From Paragonimus skrjabini miyazakii (Eukaryota; Platyhelminthes; Trematoda; Plagiorchiida; Troglotrematidae), in NCBI GenBank assembly GCA_014338405.1, contig JTDE01001009.1, positions 30,978 to 94,977 on the forward strand: a stretch of 64,000 nt of DNA, in the 5' to 3' direction. A model generated the notes under the pieces. It saw only the letters and a list, made by a program, of their open reading frames with translations, was not told the DNA's origin and did not search any database. Shown here one piece after another: positions 27,697-40,665 of the stretch. Positions within the stretch are counted from its first letter, which is position 1. Each line of letters starts with the position of its first letter. Position numbers and translations under genes: made by a program.

Positions 27697-27854
27697 GACC
27701 AACAGAGATTTGTATGCATATTCATTCACTCCCGGTGTGGACGTTCGAATTCTAGTCTACTATTTGGAATCAATCACCAAGGTGCACCTTTCATAGTGGG
27801 TGGGCGTGATGGTGCGTATGGGAGTGTACCGCGCAGTTGACATTGATAGATGAT

Positions 27855-28136
27855 TCAACGAGGGACGCTTTCCATTTCGTTCACACAAGACAAAGGTCTG
27901 TACACATGAACAAGTGGCATAGTGAAGGCTGTTTGTTGCTGCTGTTGATGTGATTGTTGATGTTGGTGCTGTTTGCATTCTATTTGGTCTGGTTGTGATC
28001 CCGCCGTAGACACGAAGCCTAACGATGTCGGTAACCAAATGGACTTGGGGATTGGTAGAACAGAAATTGTATTAGTATCCAGGCTATCTCCATTCCCACT
28101 GTCTTGATCGAAAGAGCCAAGACTGTTCCGTTCCGT
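27855..28136 (-). CDS. Protocadherin-like gene, last coding exon (end of cytoplasmic tail)
   Basis: This is the terminal exon of the three-exon set described at 42947-43559. It encodes 93 residues and a TGA stop. It starts after an acceptor ending TTGAACCAG, in phase 0, which matches the phase-0 end of the exon at 34791-35260. The first residues read TERNSLGSFDQDSGNGDS. The DSGxGDS element resembles an acidic, serine-rich motif I recall from delta-protocadherin tails (memory, not verified). Further on there is a His/Gln-rich run (HQHQQSHQQQQQ), then a hydrophobic stretch, ending ESVPR. The region is probably an intrinsically disordered intracellular signalling tail. An overlapping frame at 27760-28038 is also open but lacks the phase match, so I treat it as a shadow. 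Confidence 0.7.
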   Translation of the reverse strand, partial: TERNSLGSFDQDSGNGDSLDTNTISVLPIPKSIWLPTSLGFVSTAGSQPDQIECKQHQHQQSHQQQQQTAFTMPLVHVYRPLSCVNEMESVPR

Positions 28137-31100
28137 CTGGTTCAATAAACGGACAAAACAACAACATGAGTAATCCGTAACACTCAGTTTGAATATGTGC
28201 AGGACAATATATTTCTTTTCTGATAAAATGGATTAGTATTTTAAAAGTGACGACCAACTCACTGTTACCTTTTAACGAGACAAAAATTATTGGTAAGCGG
28301 TGGTCTACTTCAGGTTTTATAAATCAATCACCACTCATAGTCAACTATACCTGTCGTGTTCCTATAGATCCTTCAGTCAACCACTTTTGAATATAAGCAC
28401 GAGACACGGATTAAAAATTAATAACTTTTTGTTCACCAGAAGATCTGTTACATTGCGTACTGAAGCTCTATGAGGGATTGTAATATTTTCTACTCACCTG
28501 TGACATCTTACAGTGAATGTTGTCGACAAATGAAGAAATATATCTATGACAGTTTTATGTCAGCTTTTGCATATTGGCCGGTTTTACACACTGTATTGTT
28601 TGAGCTTTCTAAATTATCATAAACCGCATTTGCTGATTGTTGGTAATATTTAAGTTTTCTTTTAGACAGCGTGTTCCATAAAATGATATTACAATCGTAT
28701 TCGGAACAAACTATCATTAAATGACGGAACTTGTCTATCAGGCTAATTCTCTGAAAGCATTTTCAAACATCTGTCAATTCCTAAAATCTCTTGACCAGAA
28801 GGTAACGTTTATCTCGCATAGTTCTTTTGAAAAGCTCAATTTATGGGCGTGTATCAACGACTTTGATAAATCTTCTGTTCATCACGTTCTCGATTGTATA
28901 TTCTGCAGCCCAACAGTTGATTTTGAAGAGGGACATTTGATGAAAACTGAAAAAAACCTATATCTTCGTGAATCAAAGTGATATTCATAGATTTGTTCTT
29001 CAGACATATTGGAGTACGGTTGCGTGATAGCTCGACTGTGGTGGACAAATATAAACGTGACATTCGAAATTTCTGCTGAAATACGGAAGGGAATACCCAA
29101 CCTCAAGGAGGTATACGTATGTTAACTACACAAACGAGAGTTATAACTAGTTTATACTATAGGATTAATTAACGATGCTTGATTGACAAACAAAATTCAA
29201 AAGTTTCGCGGAGACGATATAGTTTTTGCTTTTCTTATTTGAAAATTTTTATAACAAGTGGATTGGCTTATTACAGAGAGAAAAAAATTAGGTAAAGGTC
29301 TATTTTTACAGCTCTCATTAAACCCTTTGGGTTTAAAATTGTGATGAATGTCTGATAAAGTCTTCGTCAGACCATCAAAGTAGGGGCGGATTATATATAT
29401 ATCTATCATGATAACATTTCATATACTGTTACATTAGAGTAAATTGCAGACGGACAAGTTTTAGAAAATCAGTGGGCTCAACAAGTAAAAAAATTTGCTA
29501 ATCGAATCAAATGCCACAGATATTAGGTAGTATTGCAGATGTAACTATGAGCACAGTTTTTTTTAGGACCGCTCAACGTAATAGTTACTAAATGAGTCTT
29601 CAACAAGACAACTAACATATGCAAATGAGTGATGTTTCAAACAAGTCTGAACGATTAACTACAACGAACTCAAATCCTAAATGATATGTAAAGAATTTGC
29701 CCAAAGTAGGTTCTCTGTCAGTATTTACAGGAATATTTACAAAACTATACCTTACATTAATTGGATGATTGAAAAATGCATTTTTGCACGCATTTCTGGA
29801 CAGTATTTGTGAAAGCCACAGCAAATATGGTGGTCAGTAGTGCCGATTATGATCTTACGTGTTGATGGTGTGATTAATTTCCTGTTATTAACGAGATCCA
29901 CCTCCGTTAAGGGCGAGCATATGCAACACCTAGTTAGTGTAACGAGCTGGTTGGCTAACGTGTTTGAACAAGTAAACATTACGCCATTTCGTTTCAGTGG
30001 TGTTCAGCTAACAACAATATAGTGTTCATCACCAATTTGTGGCTCTTTCATATGTTCAATCGGAAAGCTGCACCAGGTTTTTCAACCACACGTTAAAAGT
30101 GCTCATTACAGGGGAAACTTCCGAAAGACTGCAGTTCAGAGAGATATGAAAATGCTTGTGCACCTGTTGACAAGCACAAAACACGTGTGACGGTTAGTTC
30201 AGAAATTGTAGACAAGATTGCTGTGAAAAGCTATCGAATGTGAAAGCTTGAGAGCCAAGCGAGGTAAAGCAGTACAATATGATACTTCCATGCACGGTTT
30301 GTCAAATATATCTTACGAAACACACCTGTTTTGTTCATTTTAATTAGGTCGCTGGAAAAAATCATTTACTTTTAGAAAACGAAACAGTCTAAATGTTAAT
30401 GGTACACTTTTGGAATGAAGATAATTAATACAGACAATATAATAACCATATCTAACAACCACACCTATGGTTATTTTCAAATTCGCTCCCATTTCTAACC
30501 ATAATCAGCTCAACGTTTTATGTAGCACAGGAAAATTACACATGTTAGTACAACTGAAGTTCTGTTTTCTTCCTCGAGGTAACGATAAGTTCATTCAAGA
30601 TATTGGAACTCAAAATAATTTCTAATGTTCTGCCCAGAATTCACATGTTCAATTTAGGCACTGCATTTGCATAGCTAAGTCTTGAAATATCTCCTAAACC
30701 GTATCCACAACTGACAGATTCAGATAGTACGTTCACAGTGGGATGAAAGAAAGCTTCCACGTTGTTACCTATTTGATAAGTTCCAAGCTGCAAAGAGTTA
30801 TGGTACATAAAAATAGCAGTAAACGAGTGAATTGCCTCAACAAATAACACTTGACTATGCCTTTCTGAAGTCGTTAGTTGTGAGATAATTATTTGTGATT
30901 CATTTATTAGTCGATCACACTTCCGCCTACGAATTCTGGGAACCGAACGTATTTATTCAGACACTGGTAGCCTAAGCTAATTCAACGAAGCACTTCAATA
31001 TACATATTCGTTTTTGTCCCAGTCCTTTAGAAGTCAGTCATTGCTACGATTTCCGTAGCATGTCTTGTCAAATGTTGACATATGAAATAATATATTTCAA

Positions 31101-34100
31101 TAAGTTTGCATATGGAACAAGTTTTTTCAGTTGGAGTGTTGACTTGTGTACTTCTTGCAATGTGTTTCACACCATGAGGACATTCTACAATATAGTCTAA
31201 GACAATAATTGGTGTATTTCAGCAATGACTGCAATCGAAGAAACAATGAACTTCTAACTGGTTAGGTTAAAGCAGTTCGAAAACCAATAGAAAGTACAAG
31301 TTAAAGACCTTGTCATATATAGCGGCTCAACCAACGCAAAACATTGTCCTAATAACAGTTAATTATAACGCATTTTCAAGAGGTTTCATTACAACGAAGT
31401 CACATTGAACTATTCTCAGTGGTGATTTTGTACTGTGGAGGACAATGAGAGAAATGCTGGAAACGTATATTTCATAAACATTGGATTACCACTTTTGAAC
31501 CGATCTTGACATTAACATGTGGGTTACCAACAACTCTAGTCAGCATTATGGGTGTGTGTATTCATAATTCACCGTAGAATTGTTTTCACGACTGATTACA
31601 TTGGGGTTGATGGATAGTTAACATTTTTCAAATCTTATACGCCAGAAATAAAATGACATAATACATCAATATTTTTCAGAATTGTGATGAACGTTGTTGA
31701 AATATGCTGAATGACTATCAAATGGTTATTTCTTAAGATGTAAAGCAAAACAAGTTTTCTCTCTACATTCCTAAGATTTGAACATTTATATGTGAAGTGG
31801 GGAGTACAGCTGTTTATATGTTGACAGACATTTTTGCTAACGAACTCTTCGGCCAATATAAAACATGTTTAATAAAACATCACAAAATATCAAGTGGGAT
31901 AAGAAAAGTATAGGTTAAAATTAATGATAGTGGAATATCGTAAGCGAGTAAGAACAAATTGTCCAAGAGGTGTTGTTTCTAAGCATCCTCTTATGTCATT
32001 AATGCAGGGCAGTTTAGTCGATTATCTATTCCAGATAAACAATGTTGATGTGACCATAAAGAATTCAATGTGCAAGTGCCATTTATCGTTTAGTTCAAAC
32101 CTGTTTAACTGGATCGCTTAAATCGGAAACAGTTGATTGCTACGCTCAGTTTAAACTGAACATTCATTTTTGAGCAACCGAAACCATACCAACTCCAAAC
32201 AAATCAGCCATCTGTAAAACTTTCATTTGCTTGGTTGCCATTTAAACTTGAGTATATCAACAAAATAAGCTCAGTATTAATATGCCAATTAGCGTTGATT
32301 CTCTCTCATGGCTTTAATAGACATTCGAATAGTTGAAGAGCAAGCCCTTCAGTAGGCTAAGGGTTGTACGCGTACGCATGTGAAGATGTCCGGTCATCTG
32401 AGGCTAATATATAACTTCAGATATGTTACAGAAATCATATTATGCTAGCCTAGTGACGCAGTCAGAAAGCCGGCTCTATTTCTCTCTTTCTACTTGGTCA
32501 TTCACAACAGAAGTGAGCGTCAACGGTTCTCTTCTTTCCTCTAAAACACAACTACAGACTGCCTCGGATTATAGAAACTTCAGATATAGTCAGACTGTAT
32601 ATGACCTATGCTTATAACGATTGTTATGCACCAACCTCATCTCAATAGTCCGCATTAATAATAAAACCGCGTGTAGCATGCAAGGATCTTTGTTGTATCT
32701 GAAGGTAATTTTTGCGTCCAAAACTAACTCACTCCGTAGTTTTTGAAACAGCCAACAAACGATCGATATCGTTGTTTATTTGTAAATCTTGGCATAGAAG
32801 CTTCGCCAAACTAAGCTAGTCCCAAGCACATTTCACGTGTTTCATACTTACTGTTTTGCAGTTCTACGCGTTAACATAGTTTGGGAATTGTTGAAACTTA
32901 TAAGTAATGCCAGTTGTCTTGGTTAGAAATACCTTTGGAAGGTAGAAAATTTGAACTACAACTTTGAATGTTTTTATAAAGGCACTTGATTTTTCATGAC
33001 GTGCTCTCAAACAGTAATATTTCACCCCCAGTTTGACACAAAGGTATACATAAATAAATGGTGCAACATAAAACCACTAAACCAGAATGATATGCTAGGC
33101 TTCTCCTAAGTACCTCCAAAGATGCTGGTTGAACAGTTGGCTGACGTTATCACAGACCGCATCCTGCAGAATAACAGTCCGGCATGTTAGAGAACTGCTG
33201 GCGTAACCCCGCTAACAAAACTGGCACATCAAAGTTTTCATTGATTTCATTTACACTGGTTAAGTTGAAAGCCTTTGAAAACATTTTTTCTAAACATCTC
33301 ATGTAATAGACAAACATAATGCTGCAATGATTAACTCTCCGTTTAATGCGCAATAGGTTTTCGCCCCTGCCAATTGAATCTTTTAGTCCTTGGATATTGA
33401 AAGCAAGACAAGTTAACTTAGTTTCTTTGAGTATAACAATGCTTTCAAGTACATAATCTGTTTTTAACTCGATGACTTCAAGTGATTGTATTCAAAACAA
33501 TTCTAGTTTGCGCGATTACTTGGTCAGTTGCAGAATAGGATACCTTCCGTGGCTCGAATCCATCTCGACTCTTCCGTTCCCGTTGAGGTTGGCTTCAAGC
33601 TTTTAACCTAAGATTGACTTCTCATAAATGTGCAAATGATATAAACTTTGACCTTGAGTATGGAACTACCTAACTTTTTGTCCGCAAATTGGGTCATCCA
33701 CAATAATTAGTTTGTTCTACGTAATCTGTAAATGGCTAAATACGCCCACACTCATTTATGTTCTATCTCCTCTTCCTGGGAGAACATGTGGGTGAAGCCA
33801 CTTCGTTAACTGTCACCAACTACGCTTTGAAACGTTATTCCCAAAATACATCGGGGTAAAATCATAAATTTTACAGTTGTGACACAATTTGGCGTAATTC
33901 CTTCACGTCAGCAATGTGGTTGTCATAGTCGAAAGGTGCATCCTTTGATTTACGCCCGAAGCCAGTTTGAGCTGTGTATAACATTATTCTCCACATTGTA
34001 AAGATAAGTATACCCTCAAACTGGTGCTGTTGTTTTTGTTGATTTTGTCTGCCCTTGTGACCAAATATTTCACATCACCTTTTACACCCATGGGGCCTAT

Positions 34101-34790
34101 GTCCTGACAGCAGCGGTAGTTGCAGTACCAAGCTAGTTTGCTTTATTTTTTCATCAGTTGGCAGCACGTAATTAGCCTACGTTTCAAGTTTAACTAATTT
34201 GTGGTCAGCTTCTTCACGTTATCCTTTCTAGATATTTACATACACACTTTCAACTGAATTCCGTTTCAGGTGTGTACGCAGCCGTACACTTATATAGGAT
34301 AATTCCACAATCTTATACCTAAACGTCTGAAAAGTTCACGGAGTGAGTAAATCGTACAACTGAATTAACAACGTTCAAACTGTACCATCCAATAAATATG
34401 CGCCTGTGGAAGCAACCGGTGTTTCTCTGCCAAGGTACACGTTGTCATTTTTTGATAGATCTATCTTTCTACTTTGATATTGAATAAGTTCTGACAGTCC
34501 ACTTTGTGCCAGTTTTGCCAAACTGTTCTCCGATTTTCGCTGCTTGTCACTGTTGTCTCTTTAGAGGTGCACACTCCTTGGGTCCTTGAGGATCATAGCA
34601 AGTCTTACCACAGTCTTGATTTAGTTTCAGGATTTATTGCAGGAAAGTATAATTCGATATTTTCAAGAGTTTCTACTATTATTTGCAACATTGTGTGTGC
34701 TAAATACACGAAACACAGGTCTATTTAAACAACCAAGTTGGCGTAAAGTATCATTTGACCATGGCAGTGTAATGCCAGTTTAATTCATAC
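28137..34790 (-). other. Intron of the protocadherin-like gene (6.65 kb)
   Basis: On the minus strand it starts with donor GTATGA after ...AAACAA and ends with acceptor AACCAG. It is AT-rich, with a short (TA)n run near 29389-29402. The plus-strand frame at 28721-28981 and the frames around 29.6-30 kb have no motifs and are probably chance. No nested gene was recognised. Confidence 0.6.
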
Positions 34791-35260
34791 TTGTTTAGGG
34801 TGGACACACAAATGTTGAATCTCCATCGGATGTGCGTATTTGAGCAGAGTCACCGGTTGAGAAAATACGGGCACAAGTTCTGCGGTGGCCGTCTGTGTTC
34901 TGTTTGGGTTGAACTCGTCCGTGTTAATCGGAGAAGAACAAAGCAGAATTGATTCGCTGGAGATTGGCATGCTTGGCATGCCAGCGGTGCCAAACATCTG
35001 AGAAATGCCTTCCCCACTCGAGTGAACCACCTGAAGCGGTGACAGCTGGGTTGACCGTAAACTTCCGGTACACGTTTGAACGTTGAGCAGCTGCATCATT
35101 TGGGGGCTGTAAGCAACCAGTGGTTCCATGACAGTGGCTGTTGAAACCCCAGAAAAGCTAGTTGGTCCATTGCAGTCTACCTTTTGCGCATCCGAAAGCT
35201 TCCCAGAAGTGAATTTTGTATCCGACTCAACTTCATTGGACGTGTCATTCAGGATGCTAT
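34791..35260 (-). CDS. Protocadherin-like gene, internal exon (cytoplasmic tail)
   Basis: A 470-nt exon encoding about 156 residues of intracellular tail. The acceptor is CTCCATCTAAAG. Its first two bases complete the codon left by the single final G of the exon at 42947-43559, giving Asp (GAT), followed by SILNDTSNEVESD. The exon ends ...CVHPKQ before donor GTATGA, in phase 0. The sequence is rich in Ser, Thr, Gln and Pro, with SPLQVV, SPQMMQLL and SSPINTDEF segments and no folded domain that I recognise. It fits a disordered signalling tail of a protocadherin. Assignment to the gene rests on strand, order and exact phase agreement on both sides. RNA evidence was not available. Confidence 0.75.
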
Positions 35261-38200
35261 CTTTAGATGGAGAAAAGTATGACAGCAAACATTGTGAGCA
35301 TATGACCAACGATTATGTTTTGTCAATTGTGTTAGCGTGGGGTAATCTGGTAATATGTCAAATTATACTCACAATGTAACGCATGATTTCGTCAAGATCA
35401 GTTATGCCTGCAACTATTTTTAACGTTGTCTGCTTGGTATTTTACTTCCACAGGTTCATTCTGAACCCAACATTTCGGATTGTGAGCGTGGGGTCGTTGC
35501 ATGTCGCATTTTTCTTTATCCGATGGCTTGACATTGTCAGTTGTTTGGCGTGATTTTCCGAGTGGACAACATTAACACCACATAGGAAAGTTTTGCGGCA
35601 CCCCTGTCATCCACCCTACCCCAAACAATCTAAACACATGTAGATTAAACGCACGCACACATAATAACTATCTACCCTTATTCGCACTTAGGGTCGTCAC
35701 GTGTTGACCTTAGATGAACCGTGAACCAATACATCTTACCGGTGGCCCGTCAACACAACGCACGTTAAACATAAACAAGTGACTTTTGATGGCTGTCTTA
35801 TTTGATGCTTGTACGATGTACATTTCTTGATTTAAATCGCGTGAGAGGGTCGAACCGTTGCGAAGCCGATAACTCTTGATTTTAACTCGTTATGGCTTAA
35901 CCAAGTAATTACTTAATAGGAAACCACTTCTGCTCTATGTAGGTTGTCAAGACATTAATGCTGAACAAGTTGAGTAAAATCAGCCACTGCAGGTTACATG
36001 CGGCTAACAACGGCATATACTTGAAACAGCAAACTTTGATGTGGCGCACAATCTGACTTTCTGAAGAGATTAAACACAATTTGTAAAAATACAGACTGAA
36101 TGACCAGATCCTTTTTACACTTCGTACACATTTGTGGTTATTCATTTTTTATTATCACGGAAGCACCAAATCTACCATCACATTTTTGTTAATGTAATGG
36201 TTGTTCTGACAATAAATTTGCGGTTCATCAGGCGAACACAGAAGACCGTCACCGAAGCTATGTAGATTAAATAAATAAAACCAAACATTGAAGAACCCAT
36301 CCTAGAGCTATTTACAGTAACTCTGCTCTGTGTAATGTGCACTGCTCGATGGGGTTTGTTCACAAAATAATTATGGCTAAATACCTTGTTATTTCTAGCA
36401 CAACGTTATCCTTCCACTACAAAACCATATGGTTGTTGACTGACATTCTTCTACTGTGTGCCCTGAAAATTTTTGTTCGATACAAAGCTTTTTGGCTGAT
36501 TAGCGATGAAACAGTAAAATATCTTCTTTGTTCCAATTCATGAGCCCTGAATGTCATGTTAAGTTTTTCTGAAATTTAACAACAGTTTGATTTTACATTT
36601 TTTTATGCTCATTCTTCTTCCTTATCCTTTTTACTGAGTAGACGGAAAGGATGATCTGTTCACATTTTTCAATAAATGACCGCCTGTATTAAATCTTAAT
36701 GATTTATTGAGCTCACATTTAAAATCGAACTTAGTGATAATTTCAGACTCTGATTTTTCGTTTTCATTTACCTCTGCTGTTCATTCCTTAGAAAAAGCTT
36801 GTATTACTTCATTGACCAACTGAATGGCTAAGGCAACAATACACCGTGCATTATCCATGTTAAACAAGCACAAATGAAGGACATAAGTGTGACCGGGACA
36901 TGAAAATAAAAGAACTAATGTGCTTGGTTTGCTGATTTGTAAATAAACATTGATCCGATTTAGCTGTTGGCTCAATCTGTGTCGGTCTTCTCTTCGGAAC
37001 TACGCTCCTTCCTAAGATATTCCAGTGGATAGTTTGGATTAAGCCTGACTGAAAGCACCAGTGAACTGCATTGGTTTTATTCCCTCGACCTTCTACTTGC
37101 AACACGTCATGTAATAATCAACAAAATTGAGTTCAGTTGATCAAGAAAACCGAGCTAAGCAACTTCTGCCTTGGGATATTTTGGTGATTGTCACAAAGAA
37201 TATCGCTTGAACAGAACGACAAGTTTAAGTGCACGGACAAGTCTTACCGTCCTTGTACACGATGTAGGTTATCTGTCATTACATATAACGTGTCACCGAA
37301 AAACTATCAGTCGTATTTTAGTGGCATTGCTTGTGATTTACTTTGTTATTAATTTCCCTGGATTGTTACGCCTTACTAGGTGATCTTTCCAACTGTTATA
37401 ACTGATAAGCCCATCTTTTGAGATGGTCGAATGTTTTTCATAGGTTCCCTCGATTTTATCTGAAGTTAACCCTATACTGCACTTCAAATTAAATGATAAT
37501 CACTGCTTGAAGACAATACTTTAGTTATATCTTAGTTTATCGTAACATGCTCTAATACTGAAATGAGAGTAATCTGCATGACACAAGATAATACAAATTA
37601 GAGGGTACATCTGTCTTCGACTATATCTATCTGATTAGAAACTATGTCGTACGTCAGGACACACACTGACATTTAATTCGCAGGTTTGATTTGTATTGGT
37701 CAATAAAGTTAAGGCGATACGCAATGTATGACTTTTTTATTGCTGCACAACTACAATTTTTATTGATATATTTCTGGAAACCTTTGCTGGAAAAACAGCT
37801 CTTTCACTGTGATTTCTAATATACCCTGCCATTTACTAGCTGTTTAGCTGTTTCACTTCATTATGATAAACAACTGCAACGTGGTAATTTCCTTAAATTG
37901 TGTGCATACCGGTTTAGTGAAAATGCGTTGGATATGTGTACGTCCTGTTGTTCGCCGGCTGTATGTGTTTCATAATTAAACTTGCTAAATCCATCGAATT
38001 AGGTCGCTAAGCTCTCCAATCTGAATGGTTGTTTGTCGCTGCTAGCTAATTCAACCTGCCCCTGTCACTAAAATGTCAACTTGGCAATGTGTAACAATAC
38101 CCTAGCCAGGATACACTGTTCTTAAAAGTGTTATTGGAGAATTATGCTGAATATATCAGAGACTGCAGGAAGTCATCTGCTATCGAAAGATGAATTGGAT

Positions 38201-39152
38201 AATAAAAATTAATCATGATCGTTATAAAAATTCTACGAATTTGTCGCCGCTCAAACTGAGACCGATACGTTGTAAAGTAAACAAGTAGAGATGGGGAACG
38301 AATTTGAAGTATTCAGCAAACCATAAACCGTCATTATTCAACAACGTAAGGCGTTCAACCAAATTCACCATATGAAATGCCTCCTAGTTATCAACAGCCA
38401 ACCAGTCTACAGGTGTTTTTCACCTGGTACTCAGAACCGGAACTGGGTTGTAAAGCAATTAGGAACTATTTATATTTAACAGCTACTTTTGTTTCATTAA
38501 GTCATAGTGTGCTCATATGTTACATCTAGCCAACTGAGCACCATGACAGAAAAGGCATTGATTGCGAAGCCTTCTAAGTATTAGCAAAATCGAACACCTA
38601 TCACCCAAATCTGTCAGGGTCATAGAGTGCAGCACGACTGGACGCTTGTTCTTCAAGTTTGCCGGAAGCTCTTACGTCGGTTTGAATCGGAAATACCAGT
38701 TAACTGGCCTGATGCATGTATTCTATGAGCAAGAAGTCTCATGCTATGTGAAACGCGTATGAATCAGAGTGTTGTTTAGTCCAAGTATTACCCTACTCTC
38801 TCGTACATGCTACTTGATAAAATACAGTGGGCTTTATCTTTGTGTGATGTCACTTTGGTGTATATTCTGTTCATCATCCAAAATCATCACTCCACTTTAG
38901 CGTTCTTCAAAGTTCTACTGTAAAGCGTGCATATCGAACCAGTTTATCATTCCGAAGAAATTGACCACATCAACCTTAGGTATTGATGACCCTTACTCGA
39001 TGTGTGTATTCAGGTCGAAGAAATATTTATCTGTAAGGTGGATTACCAGTTCAGTTTTACGAATATAGCGATTTCTAAGGTTGGTGGATTGAAGCAAAGC
39101 AGTCTCAAATAGTTCCCTACTGCCAAGCACGGAATTGCGGCATTTAGTTAAA

Positions 39153-39178
39153 CACAAAGTATGATCACAAAGTATGAT
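39153..39178. repeat. Perfect tandem duplication of a 13-bp unit
   Basis: CACAAAGTATGAT occurs twice in a row inside the intron. It is probably a replication-slippage product. No function is apparent. Confidence 0.7.
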
Positions 39179-40269
39179 CACCTATAAAACGAAATCATCT
39201 ATTAAATACTGATCACACTTAAAAATTCGTTCTTGGTGCATAACACATACTAGCAAATAGTAACAAGAGTAACATTATTAAAATCTGTTAAATTGATTGC
39301 GTTCAGATGAATACTTCCACTTGTCTACTGTCACCGAGAACACTGAGCGGGAGCTTTGACGTGCAAATTTCAGCACTGCTACTACTAAAGGTCAAACCCC
39401 GGTGTGCATTCCACTGAGACAACGATAATGACGTTTGGGTCACTGGACTTACATTAGACTTGGGTAAGTTGTTAAATCAAAACATTTTCCTCACTATTCT
39501 TTTTTCAGTAACGCTGATGAATTCCGAGATGAAACGAAGATGTTATCACGTAGTCTTTTACCAGATCACAATGTGACGTCGCCACATTCAAGTCAACATC
39601 AAAAACTGTCATAAGTTGATGAACAGGGTGTTGATAGCTGATAAGTAGTTGAGGGTTGTGCTCTATAAGCTAATGATCATTACGAAGCCAAAACTGCAGT
39701 CTATTACTTCTTCTGTAGGGAAGGCGGTTGAAAAGTACACATGATTACAAGACTTGCCGTCGATGGTGAGTGGCCTCTAACCTGCATAAACCAAAGTCCC
39801 AGCTAATTACCAGCAAAATTTGGGCATTACTAATTAGCACACCCTAAAACTGTTTGCCTATCCCATGACAATAGGTTCCTCGCATTGTTATTTACTACAT
39901 GCGTATGTCACATTATAAATCCGTTTGAATCCATTTCACGTATCTGTTATGACTGACAGAATAATTGAGGGACTGAATGCTTCGCATCCCAGTTATTGGA
40001 AAATGTTTCTGATTTAGACCATTTCCTCCTCTTTCTATCTGCATACGTAGTGAACGGTAATTGATCCGGAGTGAAATTCCCCACAGAGGCGCATATCAGT
40101 GACATTTCTTCAATATGCTTTAGTGCCACGGTATACGGAAGAAAGATGCTTCATTAAGGATGTCGTGTTCAGACGGTTGCCCACCATACACCCAAATAAG
40201 GTGGACAACACTCACAAGCGATCGCCGCCTTTGCATCCCATTAGACCTTTAAATCAGCATCGATGAAGG

Positions 40270-40665
40270 TGTTCAGTTCTTATCGTCTAAATTATATGGC
40301 AGTGGTCAAAATATTGCACAAGTTAATGGTTTCTGTGATTACAACTTGTAGAGAAGTCCCAGTAGTGAGGTCATCAAGTGGAGTTAACGGGACAGGCACT
40401 GTGCTTCCTGTCAAGAAGATCAGGAATCTGAGCATTATTCACAAGCAAATGTGAAAGAGCCTTTACCTACAACGACTCAGTCGCGCCCAGTGTATTGTTC
40501 TTGGCGCAGTGGTTCATACGCTCACCTCATGAAAGCGTGTTCGAAGTCTTGGTCGCGGCTATAACAATCATATGTACTGTTGAGTGTCTTAACAGAAGTA
40601 AAGTCCAGTTTGTTGTTGCTTCTGTCTATCGGCAATCAGAAAAACAATATGGCATTCTTGTCGCC
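40270..40665 (+). mobile_element. Hammerhead SINE, copy 1 (degenerate ribozyme, best pol III boxes)
   Basis: Homologous by hand alignment to the arrays at 44165-45165 and 56205-56805. It runs from the unit's 3' body (relic of AATACCGCTCAACAAG) through a TTCTGTGATTACAACTTG block to the tRNA-like head. The A box TGGCGCAGTGG (40502-40512) fits the consensus exactly, and the B box GTTCGAAGTC (40539-40548) is the best preserved of the family. The hammerhead follows at about 40572-40610 but is decayed: the core reads CTGTTGAG instead of CTGACGAG, and GAAAC has become GTAAAG. This copy is probably dead as a ribozyme. It lies inside a protocadherin intron, on the strand opposite to the gene. Confidence 0.65.

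Noticed and set aside
27760..28038. Overlapping 92-codon minus-strand frame in the last protocadherin exon
   Set aside because: The alternative frame is phase-matched to the upstream exon and carries the acidic and Gln-rich tail. This one is a shadow.
28721..28981. Plus-strand 86-codon frame inside the protocadherin intron
   Set aside because: No motif or splice signals were recognised. Probably chance.
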